64,000 nucleotides of DNA, taken from Entomortierella parvispora. Lineage: Eukaryota > Mortierellomycota > Mortierellomycetes > Mortierellales > Mortierellaceae. The position numbers were made by a program, and so were the translations under genes. Below the pieces are notes generated by a model, which was given only the letters and a program-made list of their open reading frames with translations, was not told the origin of the DNA and did no database searches. The DNA lies in contig OY752148.1 of the NCBI GenBank assembly GCA_963573315.1, positions 1,541,263 to 1,605,262 of the forward strand. Reading direction: 5' to 3'. Of this stretch, positions 11,461 to 24,300 are shown one piece after another (positions within the stretch are counted from its first letter, which is position 1; each line of letters starts with the position of its first letter).

Positions 11461-12477
11461 TGAGATGGACAATGACAAGAACTTTTGGGCTGGTGTAGTC
11501 AAAGGCCTTGGATGCTGCTTGCATCAACATGCATGGGCTATCCCAGCGGGACACCGGTCGGCATCGCGGTTCCCCTTCTGCATGAGCAACCCACTCTTCT
11601 TCTTCATCATCATCATCATCATTATCATCATCATCATCTATGTCTCTGCTGCTCTCTCTTTTGCTCGCTTTCTTCGCTTCTGTGTCACTTCTGTCACTTA
11701 TGTCTCTGTTCGCTTCTATCTCGCGATGAGATGGGTACCTTTTGGTTAGTCTTCCTGTCGAGTCCACCCGGACCAGGTGCCGACCTGCGCTTCTAATTGT
11801 GGTTACGACGTGCGTATTTGTGTATGTTTGTGTATGTTGTGCCTTTTTCCTGTGGATGCGCCTGTTGGGAACGTTGGTCCAAGCGGCTTGTGCTTGTGAC
11901 CACCCTCGTTGTTTTGCCTTTATCGCCTCTGCTACAAAAAGGCGATCAACGACTTTTCGCGATTGGACAACAGAAAGAAAGATGAGGAAGGCAACAACAA
12001 AGCCGACCAAGGGGCGGGGGTTGCGCGCGCACGCGTTCATTGCCTGTTTCCTTTGCTCTAGTTCATGTCGACACACGACCGGTCGCGTCTCTTTTTTCTT
12101 TTTTTCCGGGCCTTGAACGAACAATCCCCATGCTGCAGCCCCTTTCCCCTTTGCATGACCCCTTCTCTCGCATTCACGTATTTTTTTTTGTTCGCTCGCC
12201 GTTCATCGGCCACTGCCTGTTGTTCACCCTGTCAAAACCCCCTCTCACCCTTTTCGCCGATACATCAGGGTTGTACAGAAGGGGAGATCACCCATGAGCG
12301 AGCCAATGCTTTGTTCAACGCAAAGGTGACTGACCGATGAGGGACGGAGGAAAGACCCAATTGCTGGACAATCCATTGTCAGATTAGGTCGGCATGTTAG
12401 AAACTGCAAAAAAGCGTGGACCATGTCCGATCTGGAGTGGGGATTTGTAAATGACAAGACAGGACATGCCAGGAAGA

Positions 12478-12570
12478 CACACAGACAGACAGACAGACAG
12501 ACAAGCAGACAGGCAGGCAGGCAGACGGACGGACGGACGGATGGACAGACAGACAGACAGAGAGACGCAG
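12478..12570. repeat. (CAGA)n / (CAGG)n / (CGGA)n tetranucleotide microsatellite
   Basis: About 90 bases of tetranucleotide repeats drifting from ACAG to GCAG to ACGG/GACG and back to ACAG. A reverse-complement type repeat lies 85 bases downstream. Confidence 0.95.
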
Positions 12571-12655
12571 AGAGGGAGATGAAGCATTTCAGTCTGCTTG
12601 CCCCTTTGGACATGATTGTTCAATGTGAACCCCTTACTCCTTGCCTTTCTTTCTC

Positions 12656-12705
12656 TGCCTGCCTGCCTGTCCGTCTGTCCGTCTGTCTGTCTTGTCTGTC
12701 TCTCT
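12656..12705. repeat. (TGCC)n / (TGTC)n microsatellite, complementary to the block at 12478-12570
   Basis: About 50 bases of CTGC/CTGT/CCGT repeats. The units are the reverse complement of those in the preceding block, so the two could pair as an imperfect hairpin in single-stranded form. Confidence 0.9.
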
Positions 12706-13872
12706 ATCTTCTCTTTTCTGGCTAGCTCGCATCGCTATCCCCTCTCAGTCCAACAGTCATTCGAAAAGTGGACGCGCGCGCCACACGAAATAGTTTGGCT
12801 GCGGGAGCAAACCATTTTTTCGTTTCTTGACGGTGTTGTTTATCGAGAGAGGATCATTCTGGTCCCTGTTCTCTCTCTCTGTCTTGCCTGTTCTCGTGTT
12901 TCTTTTTTGGTCTCCTACTCGATCCCCACCCTGTCCCCCCTTTCGTTACACGAAAGAAGAATATCCGACATGAAACGAAACGATTTCTCATTTTTCTCTT
13001 TGGGAGAACAGAAAAAACAGAGAACACCATGCAGCACTAAAAAAAAGAAGAAAAAGACGACTTGGGGGAGGGGGTTAAACGATTGGGGGCATCATCTGGG
13101 GCGGCGGAGCGCTTCATCCTTCCTTGCTATTATTTTCCGGTCATCTGTTTTGTTTTCTTGCTTTCCCTTCAATTGCTCGGGCTTTCGTTTCTGTTTCCTC
13201 TTTTCTTTTCCTTGTCTCTGTGTCAAGAAAAAAAAAATCCCCTTTCCTCCCATAGGATTAAAATAGATTCCATGTGGAGGGAGGGGGCAAAAGTGAGCCC
13301 AAATGGATTCGCGCTGGTTTGAGAGATCCTCGTCGTCGTCGAGTCGTAATTGTCTAATTTGTTTGAGAGGAAGCCGTACGGATTGTTTTACGTATTCAAG
13401 GGATCCTTAGCATCCTGCAGTGGGGAGAGGCTCTTTTCCGTTATCAGAAAAAAACAAACAAGACACTCTTTTCGTTTCCGGCTCTTTCCCAGGTTCCTTC
13501 CCAGAGTCGGTTTCCAGTTTGTTTATATGATGGGGATGGATTCAAAAAGGGGTGCAGCAAAAAGATTATTTGTTCCGCCGTTGGAGAACGTCTACTTTTC
13601 TTCTCTGAATTACACTCTTTTCACCCTCTCCCACTTCGCCATTATTTTCTCACACGCACGATGATACGATATCAAAAGTATATTAGGATCTCCAAAGGAG
13701 AAGGGGGGAGGTGTGTGTGTGTGTGGTGTTGTTCTGTAAAAGGTGTTGAACTATTAGGTGACGAAGATAAAAGTACAAAATTAGGGTAAAAAGACAGCAG
13801 AGAAAGGAGGAAGGGGTTATCAAGAAGCGACTCGGTCTATAGGAATTTAACGTTCAAAAGAGTTCATGGAAT

Positions 13873-16800
13873 CTACAACGCGTGTACGAGTCCACTCGAC
13901 GCCCGAGTACCCAGTGGAAGATCACCTTGAGCTCTCAGTTTAGCCTCGGTTAACTCTTCCACGCTGGAAAGAGGGGTGTGATGATCGCGTATCTTTCGAA
14001 GAAAACCGGCAGACAAAGGTCCAGAGGTCGATTCGGGTCCCACATGGGTGCAGTTTGCATCTCCGTGAGCATTTCTGATGACATTCCTTGATGTAGTCCG
14101 GATAGAGTCCAGCTGGATGCTTGATGTGATCTCAGGAAGGCCTTCATGCGGTGGATGACCCTGCGTCCGAGGTGGACTCGGGTCTGTTGTCTGCTCCGTT
14201 TCTTCCAGAATGGAGCAGTCACTGCTCATGCCCAGTTTATCATTTCTGTTTCCTGAGGCTGCATGGTCAGCCTGGCCTTTCTCAGTGTGCTTGGAGCTTG
14301 AAGAGGCTGGTATATTCGTCAAAGCACTGGGGTTGACGGGTGGATTGTTCGTATAAGCTGTCAAGCTTGTATGCCATGTCAGGCTTGGCTGATGCTCATG
14401 TGTTGTCCTCCTTGAGAACTTTCTGACAAGTCGAGGCTGCTCAAAAGCAGCACTAGGATTGGGTATCGAGAGCGCGTTGAGAATGTTGGATCCCGATGTT
14501 TCTGAAGCAACTGCTGAGAACTCTTTCTGATTTTCGGTGGATGGCCCTGAGATGGGTACTATCTTTTGGCCTCTCTCTGCAGCAGAAGCATTACCAGATG
14601 AACCCAAGTGGCCTTCTACTTTTGCCAAGTATTTGAAGTTTTCGTCCTCCTGCTCGTCTGTTGGGTATAATGTGGGGAAGTGACCTGTAGGCTCATCGAA
14701 GAGATAGTCGCTGTTGCGTCGAGTTGAGTGTGAGGTCGAATTGTTGACAAGCATCGCAGGTCGCCTTGGCCTGGGGTCGTTTGTAATACCCTCCTCAAGC
14801 ATTGTATGGGGATTCTCCTCTCGAGCAGTTGACCCATATTTTTCTCGAAAGTAAACCAAGAGAATCCTTGGGGGAGGTAGCGAGAAGATAGGGCATGCAA
14901 TGAGACGTATGCACAGGTCCAAGGACTGAGCCTGAGGTGTGAATACTTCATTACCCTTTGTCATGTAGTATACAAACATGGACAAGTAGCCCTGTGAGGT
15001 GATGAGGAGGCTGTGGTTAGTTGCATGAAATTTGTGAAGATCGGCTGTGCAACGCGTGTCTGAATTTCTCTGACGCACAAAGTGAACTTCAGCCCACAAA
15101 CATTCCCTGAGAGCACCTCCCGTTCTCAGCCCAACAAAATCTTGGTCGAGAGCAACGATTGTAGCGCCGCACTGGTGTAGCTCGTGTATAACCAGTCAGC
15201 TAACGAAGCGCAAGCGCACCCGTTGTCGCGGCAAGTGAGAAGTGATGTAACGGACGGATGGACGGTGTGGGTCAAGGATTTGTTGACGGTGCCAGACGAG
15301 GGCTGTCGAAGCAGTAAAATTGAATGTGGACAGTCCGCTCATCCTCCGCTTCATTTTCTTCTGCGTCGTTTCGTTGGTTGCCAAAGGTCTCCCTCAAGAG
15401 TCGGGCTCTGGCCAGAGAAGTATGATATTTCGTTTTGTGGCCGTCTTTTTTTTTTCCCTGCTTCTTCTTTTTGAGCCTTGCCCATGCCACGCCATGCCAT
15501 GCATGCTATCGATGACCAGCCCATCTCTGATGAGAGCATTACACAGGGAAAAGATGGACGCGACAGAATAGTTCATGAATTAAACTCTTACCAAACATGT
15601 CACGCCAAGGGAACTAAGGTACCACGTTCCCACCGCAAGTGTGTTGCTATCAGCAATCATAGCCACGCCTGCGTTGTGATGATGCCGCACCAACGGAACC
15701 TGTAATTCGTGATGGATAGTGCAGAGAAAGGGGCAAGCGTTAGTGTATTTTGACGACTTGATGCCAGAGACTCTGTTGATGGTGTGCGTTTCGACTCCAA
15801 GTTTCCACAAGCCGATTGTATTGTTCCAATAGAAACAGAAGGCAGGGTGGGCGTATGTATCTCTACTAGCTCTGCATGCCGCTCCTCCTCCTCGAGTCAT
15901 AACTGCACAGAATGCTGCTGTACTTGTCCAACAGCAAGGGAGAGGAAGAAAGGAAGAGAGGATTGATTTTCGACTCCAAGACTCCTGCAAGAGTCCAAAC
16001 GGAACAAACAAAATTCAAAAGTGAAGCACGACTGCAAGATGAATGGTGACACCATCACCCATCCAATACAGAAGAAAAAGAAGAAAAAGAAAAAGAAACA
16101 AAGAAAGAGACCAGAAAGCATGAACGGGCAAAGAGAGCAGTAGAAGAAAACTGTGTCACAAAGGGAAAAAGAGAAGAGAAAAAGAGAAAAAGAGAACTTT
16201 GGCCCAGGTCTGGTCTGGTCTGGACTGGCCAGGCGGGGCAGTAGAGAGAAGAAAAGAGAAGAGGGCCGTGGAAAAGACTAGGCTGACCACTGACAGCAGA
16301 GCAGCAGAAGGAGGGCGGAGGAGGAAGAGGGCTTTCTCTTTCTCACTTGGTGCTGTAGCGATTGCTGGAGGTCATGCATCTTTTGAGGTCCTAGCGACAG
16401 GGAGACGCGTTTCGAGCTTTGTTGGGGCGAAGGTCGTTTCCCATGCGTTTGTTTGTTTGTCTGTCTGTCTGTCTGTCAGTCTGCCTGTCGGTCTGTCCGT
16501 CTATCTGTCTGTCCATGCGGATGTGGAGGTCGAGTCCAACGGGAGCGTTTCCGATGCTTTCTCCTGCTCCTCAAGCATCTCGCTCTTTGGCCCCCTCCTC
16601 CGTCCAATAAATCATCCTGATCGTGATAACCATAAAAAACCAGGCACAGCGACTCGAAACAGGCCACATCTACATCTACATCTACATCTCACATCTATCT
16701 ATAATATAATATACTTACAAACAGATAGGTGATGGTCACGGCACAGGCCAGGACCTTGACCAGCTGGCGGACCCAGTAGATCCAGAGGACGGGTGTGGCC

Positions 16801-17204
16801 TCGCGTGGAAGCGAGCCCGAGCCAAAGACCGCGTAGCAGTAGTAAGAGAGCTCGGCGATGGCCACGACATCGTAGAGGAGCACCGACCCCAGGGCGGTGC
16901 GCCAGATGAAGGTCTGGTGGCGAGTGAGGGGGTAGAATGCATAGCCAAGATGGATGATGGTGGTGATGACCCAGGTCAGGGACACACATTCTGCCACGAA
17001 CTGGTAGACCCAGAAGATGGACAGCGACACGCGTTGGGTCGCGTAGACAATGGAAAGTGCAGAGATGGACAGGCCAAAGATGGCCATGACGGCGGCGCCG
17101 AGGCGGAGGGGCGTCCGCGACCGATAGAACTGCACTGTGCAAAGACAAGCCAGGGCAAAGCAGTAGACGGTGGCGACAATGGTGCTGGGTATCGTTGGAA
17201 TCAT
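13873..17204 (-). CDS. Seven-transmembrane receptor-like protein C, short tail
   Basis: Exons 17204-16719, 15699-15592 and 14991-13873 (570 residues). Splice sites are TTT|GTAAGT ... CAG|GTT and TTG|GTAAGA ... CAG|GGC, both phase 0. The spliced product gives seven hydrophobic helices: STIVATVYCFALACL, AAVMAIFGLSISALSIV, FWVYQFVAECVSLTWVI, TALGSVLLYDVVAIAEL, LVKVLACAVTITYLF-V, the helix around AVGTWYLSSLGVTCLGYLSMFVYY, and LDLCIRLIACPIFSLPPPRIL. The motif RSRTPLRL lies between helices 1 and 2. A hydrophilic Ser/Thr-rich tail of ~310 residues follows. It is clearly paralogous to the protein at 21.3-26.6 kb (shared RSRTPLRL, YLF-VPL, SLDLCIR). N-out, 7TM topology suggests a receptor, but no known GPCR class signature was recognised. 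Intron 1 is 1,019 bases and carries a microsatellite. It is divergent to the dioxygenase gene. Confidence 0.75.
16446..16515. repeat. (TGTC)n microsatellite inside intron 1 of gene C
   Basis: TTTG then CTGT/CTGC/CCGT repeats of about 70 bases within the 1-kb first intron of the minus-strand 7TM gene. Same repeat type as the block at 12656-12705. Confidence 0.9.
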
Positions 17205-17754
17205 TATGAGGGTTGTGTCGAATGAAGGGCGCAGAGGAGAGAGGAGAGAGGAGAGGAGAGGGGATGGAAGAGGGAAGACAGGTCGGATGAATGTGAATCC
17301 ACCAGCCAAAGCGGAGAAGGGGGGAGAGAAGAGAGCTGCTCAGCTGAGGATGGAGAGATGAGGAAAGGCGAGACTTAGAAGAGATGGAGGAAGCGGATGG
17401 TCAGTCTCATTATCGTTGGCTGGATTGGATGAAGACAAGGAGATGGAGAGGAGGAGGAAGAAGAAGAAGGAAGAAGAGGAGGAAGAAGGAAGAAGAGGAG
17501 GACAAGGGGAGAGCAAGAGAAGGAAAAAAACTGCGCTGCACTGCTTCGGAGAGGAAAGAGAGACGAGGGGACAGCGGACACACACAGACACACACACAGA
17601 GGGCACGGGCAGGCGGGGAAACGCCTTTGTCCTCGGCTCTTCTTTTTCAGTTCTTCTTTCCTTCTCTTCTTCTCTTGCGTCCTTCTGTATCCCTCCTTCC
17701 TTCCTTCCTTCCTTTCTTCCTTCTCTTCACTCATCTCATACTCTACCGCCCACA
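17205..17754. promoter_or_regulatory. Divergent promoter shared by 7TM gene C and the dioxygenase gene
   Basis: The 550 bases between the two start codons hold only GA-rich DNA on the left (C-T-rich for gene C's transcript) and a CT-rich block with TTCC repeats at about 17690-17720 directly before the dioxygenase ATG. Such pyrimidine-rich leaders recur upstream of other starts in this window. No specific factor site was identified. Confidence 0.55.
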
Positions 17755-19286
17755 ATGACCAACGACAACTCGCTCCTCTTCCTCTCTGCTGAACAGAAAC
17801 AGCAGGTAATCCTCCCTTCCTTCCTTCTTTCCTTCCCTCCTTCCTCTCTCGTCTTCCTCTTCTTCTCTCTCTCTCTCTCCATGTGTTCCCTTCTTCGTAA
17901 TCTGACGCCACTACTCACTCTTCCACTCTCTCTCTCTCTCTCTCTTTCCCTGAATAGTTCGAGGACGATGGGTAAGAACCACCCATACTCGACAAGTCTA
18001 TAACCTATTCATCACTCAAAGAGATACAACTAACTCGCTGATCCACAGCTACCTCGTCATCCCAGATTTCTTTACTCGCGAAACTGCCGATGCTCTTAGA
18101 CTCAGAGCCGAGCACCTCCTTGAGAACTTCTCACTCGAAGGGCACCCCATGACCACCTTCTCCACTGGCACAGGCGAGGTAACCTTCTTCGGGACAATTC
18201 AGCGCCGAAAAGTTGATTTGCGATCGTTCTTGATTCTAAACATCCTTGACCACGCAACCGACACAGGACAAGAAGCATATTGGAGACGACTATTTCCTGA
18301 ACTCGGGCGACAAGATCCGGTACTTTTTCGAGGAGGAGGCCTTTGACAAGCAAGGAAAGCTGACCGTCTCCAAGGAGCGCGCCATCAACAAGATCGGTCA
18401 CGGTACGAAAAAAGAGACCACTTTTCCCACGAGATTTATTTTTTTACCGTTGTCATGTGCACGATGATCGAACAGTGTCCCTTTTTCAATACTGCTCGTC
18501 GATCTCTTTTTTTGCATTGGACTAACCCCCGCACCCCGCGTCTTTTTCGTTCAATTGCTCCTTCAGCTTTGCATGAATTGGATCCAAAGTTCCGTGCCTT
18601 GTCCCTGTCAAAGGATATGAAAAACTTGGCCCATGATTTGGATTTCAAGGACCCACGCGTTCTCCAATCCATGCTCATCTTCAAACAGCCGAAAATTGGC
18701 GGAGAAGTGCCCCCTCACCAGGACTCGACCTTCCTTTACACAGACCCATTGTCAGCACGAGGCTTTTGGTTTGCCCTCGAGGACTGCACTGCCGAGAACG
18801 GCGCTCTTTCCTTTGCGCCCGGATCTCACAAGAGTAAGTTTTGATTTTGTGTTTCCTGGGGCCATTCCCGGAAAGACCGCGTGGGTTCTTACCATTTTTG
18901 GCCTTTTCTCTAGAATACCCCGTCAACCGCCGCTTCATCCGGGATCCAATGTCCACAGGAGTGACCTTCAGGGGAGACAAAGAACACGACGCGCCCGAGG
19001 AAGAGTTCAAACTGGCAGAGTGCAAGGCTGGATCTTTAGTGCTTATCCATGGCTCGGTTTTGCACAAATCCCCTGCCAACCGAAGCAGCAAGAGCCGATA
19101 CATTTATACATTCCATGTCATCGAGGGCGAGGCCGAGTACGATGGTGACAACTGGTACGTGTTTCTCATACCATTCCAACTGTCAAAGTTTTTTTGATGA
19201 CTGTATTCTAACACGACTCTTTATCATGTAGGCTTCAGCCCACGCAATCAATGCCATTCACCCCTTTATTCTCTGCCGAACCCTAG
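17755..19286 (+). CDS. Phytanoyl-CoA dioxygenase family protein (PHYHD1-like)
   Basis: Seven exons: 17755-17805, 17958-17971 (only 14 bases), 18049-18178, 18267-18402, 18567-18833, 18914-19154 and 19232-19286, giving 297 residues. The start ATG lies in CCACAATG. The product opens [14 protein letters not shown], contains [14 protein letters not shown] and NKIGHALHELDP, and follows the PHYHD1 pattern throughout. The Fe(II) ligands are visible: HQD (about H161, D163) in [14 protein letters not shown] and the distal His in [12 protein letters not shown] (about H245), with a basic SRYIYTFH segment after it for 2-oxoglutarate. The family hydroxylates small molecules using O2 and 2-oxoglutarate; the substrate of PHYHD1-type enzymes is not established, so a role in phytanic acid breakdown should not be assumed. 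No signal peptide, and no clear peroxisomal tripeptide (ends SAEP). Confidence 0.92.
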
Positions 19287-21320
19287 GTCGAGCTTCCTCC
19301 CCGCCCAAGTTCTTGTATTAAAAGCTTGTGTTCAAAATATGAGGGGTCGTCGGTAGTCCACACATTCATAGACAGACCATGTATTATTGATCAATTATGA
19401 AAAAGTTGTTGGGCAAACAGGACTCTTGGCGTGGAGTGGAAAAATAAGATGCTCTCGAGATATCCAATGGTGACACAGGGGAGCGGGATAGGTGGACATG
19501 GGGGCAAGCTTTCCACAACAAGCCCTTCATTTGTCAAATTGGCAGGCGAAAACAAGATTTTGAAAGAAATAAGCCCAACAAGCAGAGCCTTGAGAAAAGT
19601 CGATGGGTGAACTCGAGGGTTTTGAGTAGTCAAGAGTGGGACTCTTTACATCGACCTGCGAGCGTCTTGAAAGAAAGTGTTTCTGAGAGAGGAAGTCCTC
19701 CCAAGGCGGATAGGATCCATTGGAAACATGTACACCAAAGAGAAGATTCCGTGGTTGCATATTATCAGACAAAGTCCAAAGGGTAGTCTCGAGATGAAAT
19801 GCTCAATTTTTTTCAACGGCGCGGACAAACTAACAACAAACAACACAACAAACGAATCACACAACAAACAAAACGAGGGCGAAATCTGGACACATGGTCA
19901 AACGTTGTGAAGGATATGATCAAGGATTGATGACAGACTGGATGGAACCAGCTGTTCTCCTCTGACAACTGACACGGCGGATGACTGGAGGTCCCTCTGC
20001 AGCCAGGTCATCGAGACTCCACAAGAAGAAGGGCTGTATGCATTTTTCATTGCAGCAACAACAACAATAACAAATACAGCAGAAGCAAGATCTACAGCGA
20101 CAAGCAATCATCCAATTGCCCATCCTTGACCTTGACCTTGACCTTGCACGCGCGAGGCATCAAAGGCAGTTGCTTTTAACCGATGATCGGTGCCCGGTCT
20201 GGACGACACCCTGGAAGAATTGAACGAAAGGAAAGAACCAAGGCTGCCTGTGCTATCGATCAATCGAGCGGAAAGAAGAAAAAAAAGAAGCCTCCTTCGG
20301 CTCTTCTCCCAATGGTCGCACGTATTATTGTGTGTGTACCACCTTCCAGGGCATGGCATGGCAAAGTGGGGCGGGTGGATGGCACAATCTCCGTCGTCGC
20401 ACCCTCCATGCTGGCTCTTGGGCAAGTTTCTGCTTCTTTTGCTCACACCGACTGACTGACTGTTTGACTGCCCTGTTCCTCATTGTCCCCTCGCCCACCC
20501 CTGCCCCACCCCTGCCCTGCCGTGCCCTGCACCGGGCCCCCTGTCATGTCCTTCACTTCCTTCCTCCCGTTCCTTGTTGCTGCTCCTTGTCTTTGCCCAT
20601 CCCTTGACCATCCTCCTTCTAATCCATCCTTCCATTCATTCTCCTCCTGCATCTCTGCATCGTCGCTTCCTCATCGCCGTCCTGTTCACTCCTTCTTTCA
20701 TCCCCCTTCTTCCTCTCACGGCTGATTATACCCTTCGTTCATCCTTCCTTTCCTTGTTCTACATTTGATCCTCCTCCTGACTTTTGTCCTCATTCCTCAC
20801 GCTGCATTCTCGATCCGTCATTTCCCACCATCCATCCATCGTACAACACGTAAACAGCATTAATCCCGCACCTCATTCACCACGGCAGCCAACGTGTCTT
20901 CAACAGAGTACACGCGTCGTCACCCAGCATAATTCAGGAACACACCCACCCCAGCTGCCTGCTCATTTTTTACTCAGTCTATTTCTATTTCGGTTTCGTG
21001 TCAGGGACAGTACCGTCGCGTTGTTATATTGTCCTATCTGTCGCTGATCCACCCCTACGTCGTCAGAGATACTCTGTTTCTCCTTTGGCCAGCAATTAAA
21101 CCCCACTGGGTACATGGTGTATACATCTAATGTTCCGCCTCTCCGCCGCATGCATGCATGATATTGCCTTCTAACTCAAAATGCCCTTTTTTTATTCTCC
21201 TGCTACAGTTGGGTCTCTGAGAGCATAGAATAGATCCTCCTTCCTCTGGAATTTTCGTTATCTGGCCCTGCATCTTGTCGTTTCCTCTTTTTGCACTCGA
21301 TTGGTGGCCAAAAGCGATCA
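19287..21320. other. 2-kb intergenic region upstream of 7TM gene D
   Basis: No supported gene. The left half (19290-20170) is mixed sequence that includes the dioxygenase 3' region. The 20440-20780 part is strongly pyrimidine-rich with CCTT/CCATCC-type repeats, as in leaders of other genes here. A 5' untranslated exon of gene D is possible. Confidence 0.5.
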
Positions 21321-24300
21321 ATGACATCCTGTTGGCATCAAAACGCCCAGTGGGGGGGCCGGAATTCAACCATTAATCGTCCTGGCGGAAACGTTTCCTC
21401 CGCACTAGCCTACAACTACGGGCATGGCTCGTTTGGCCTTTACGGTTGGTGGGATGGCGAAACCAACACGAACTGCACCCGTCCCCCCCAGGGCAATAGC
21501 GGCTCGAATGGTACTTCATACCGGTTGCAACAGCAATGGAAAGTGGCCCCCGACACCAGTTACCTCGTGGCAACCTGTTACATCTCCTTCTTGACCTTGA
21601 TGGCTCTTCTCATGGTCGTGCGGAGTCGGACACCTCTGCGTTTGATCGCATGTGGCTGCACGGTCCTCGGATTGTCGATCGCCATCCTTGGTTTTCTTCA
21701 AAACCAGCTCCACTTTCCCCGTAATTGGTTCTGGCTATGGAACTTCGTCGCCGAGTCGTTAGGCGTGGTCGCGCTGACGTTCACCATCGTGACTGTTGGC
21801 AATGGTTTCTACCCTATTTCGTGCCGGAAGAGCAAGTTTTGGAAGCTGTCCATGTGTTTGATTGTCTTGTATGCTCTCGTCGCGGTTGCCCACATCATCG
21901 GTTACCTTCAGCAAAAAGTCATTCACCACAGCATATCGGGGAATGAGATTTCAGAGTTACAACAGGATGTGATCAATTCAGGCATGAAGACCGCGTTACA
22001 ACTTGCGCAAGAGGAGTGTTGGGCACAATGTATGAATAAGATTCCTTCCGGAAACTTGACTTTGACAGGGGTTGATAATTGGACACAACTTCCTTGGACA
22101 CTTCGAGAAGTTTTTGCTCGACCGCTCCAATGGGCCTATGTAACCAACCAGCTGTTGATGGTTTTTACCATTGCCTGGGCATCAATATACCTTTTTGTAC
22201 CGCTGCTGATGCATCATCGTAACCGACCCGACCTCGTTGATCGACCCATTGACAGCGATATGATGGCAATCGGTGTTTGGTACCTAAGTTGCGTCATGAC
22301 GTTGACCGTGGTAAGTACAAGATGCTGACCATCTTGGTTGTCCCCCTGGGCAGTGCACTCCATTTTAACGAGGAGACGTTTCTCATATCTGAATGAAAAA
22401 TATCAATATATCTAGGCCTGTACCATCCTGAATGTCTACTACTGCTTCCAAAAGGAACTCATCTTTGAGCAGCAAGCTCAGGCTTTGGACCTCTGTATTC
22501 GAGTGACGCTTGGACCTATCTTCTTTTTACCCGCACCATCGTTTTTGATTCGATTCTACCGCGAACGATTCAAGAAGAATGGATCCACTGTCGGCTGGTC
22601 ACCTCGATACGGACGCAGAGAGGATATGGTTGGCCGAAGGGCAGCTGGTTCGACTGGATCCTTTACGACAATAGAGGAGCTCGAAGATAATGAACGCTGT
22701 AATGGACCCACGGTCGAGATGGGGCCAGGAGTATCCTCAGGAGTGACATTGGAGGCCGTCATTGCCGCAGCATCCAACAACAACAACTGCGACAACACAA
22801 ACTACAAAAGTCAAAAGCACCTGAGCAGCGGGAGTCTCTATGATCGAATGAAGGTCTTTCAGAACAGGAATCGAGACGGGTCCATGGAAAGCAACAAAGT
22901 CTTCAATCAGGACTTTGACCTAGGAGATCACCCGGACTATCACCAGACCACCGACGATGAGATTCACCATTCCAGCATTGAAGTGCCCAGGGTGAGAACT
23001 CACTCAGAGCTGTCCACCTATCAGATTCCTGCGTCGCATTTCAGTAATGATCCAGTCCATGAGAAGCAACAGGAGCAACCTTCTATTTCGTTGGCTGGGT
23101 TCGTTCCCTCGACCTTGGAGGTGCAGCGGCCACAGCCTGCTTGGATTGCGATGAAGAATTGGAGCAAAGATGTAACGCCGGGGCCTCCAGAAATGGAAAA
23201 GATTGGCGACGAGAACAAGGAAGTCATCGAGAGGGAGCTGCCTGGTATGTCCCCTGACGTTTCTGACTATTGCTCATATCTAAGCTACACACACCATACT
23301 GACATTCCAGACGCTCTCTTGCTCTCTTTGTAACCCCTGACTCCAGCTGAGAAGGCTGATCGGACGTCCATGGCAGATCTAACTGGAACGACAGGCTGGG
23401 AAGTTGGCGGCTGGAATCACAACCGCGAGACCTCGGACGGGAATGAATTCAGTCTTGCGCATCCGTTAGAGCAACCTTACCCATCGCTGACCCCTTCGTC
23501 TTCCCCTTCGCCATTACTTACATCCCGACCAAGGCGCAAGGGTCGGCCTACGAGTCTTGACTCTGTTTTTGACGATAACAGTGACTTGGAACAGAACCAT
23601 GTGGATATCCCTCTCGAACAGCTGACTGGATTACAACGACAACTGGCAGAACATCGCTCCGCTTTACTACCTGCTGTCTTGGCTATGCGAGACCATGCCC
23701 TCCGTGGCCCACCCTCGGTGACGCTGGAAAGCGAAGATTTGCAGGATGAGGATGAAAAGACGGCAGACAATGGTCGGCCTTTATCAAAACCACAGATATC
23801 TCTTGATGAGAAGGCTGTTCGATTTCGGGCAGCGGCTGATGTACCACCGTTGCCAAGACAGCCCGTACCAAGGATGACGGATGCAATCAGGGAAGTGGAG
23901 GCTTTCCCAGAGATGTACCCCTTGCCCCCAACGCACACAGTCCCTGTGCAGTCTTGGGGTAAAGCAGCCAAGATCCCCATGGCCGAGGGCGCCAAAGCTG
24001 CTGCTGCTGCTGCTGCTGCCGCTGCTGCTGCCACTGCCTCGAGCGGCCAGACGGCAGCCGAAAAGTCTGGATTCAGGAAATGGCTCCCTGGTCGGAAGGC
24101 CGGACAGACGACGGATGCCCCTTTTCTGGAATCAGCTGCAGTGCAATCCAAGAAATTTGAGCACAATCCATCTGCAACCCCGGTTGTTGTTATTTCCCCT
24201 GGAATCACCGCTGTGGACACTAAGGGAAACAAGAACAGCGCCCATAACAGTGCCACCTCTGCCACCTCTGAAGGCAGTCTTGTAGCGACCAAAAACCAAA

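Larger units (their letters stand above)
8378..13872. other. 5.5-kb non-coding region: upstream region of regulator A and 3' side of 7TM gene C
   Basis: No coding stretch with protein-like composition was found in any frame; open frames are shadows of purine/pyrimidine-biased DNA. It holds a CA run at 9361-9378 followed by CAA repeats, GA-rich DNA at 10140-10720, poly(A) at 11428-11455, ATC repeats at 11603-11639, (CAGA)n at 12478-12570, a complementary (TGTC/TGCC)n block at 12656-12705, and a GT run near 13710-13726. A large upstream region is typical of a highly regulated transcription factor, and it could hide 5' untranslated exons or non-coding transcripts. Confidence 0.6.

Noticed and set aside
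11603-11639. ATC repeat as a possible coding His/Ile tract
   Set aside because: The frames containing it have no protein-like flanks; it is one of several microsatellites in the region.
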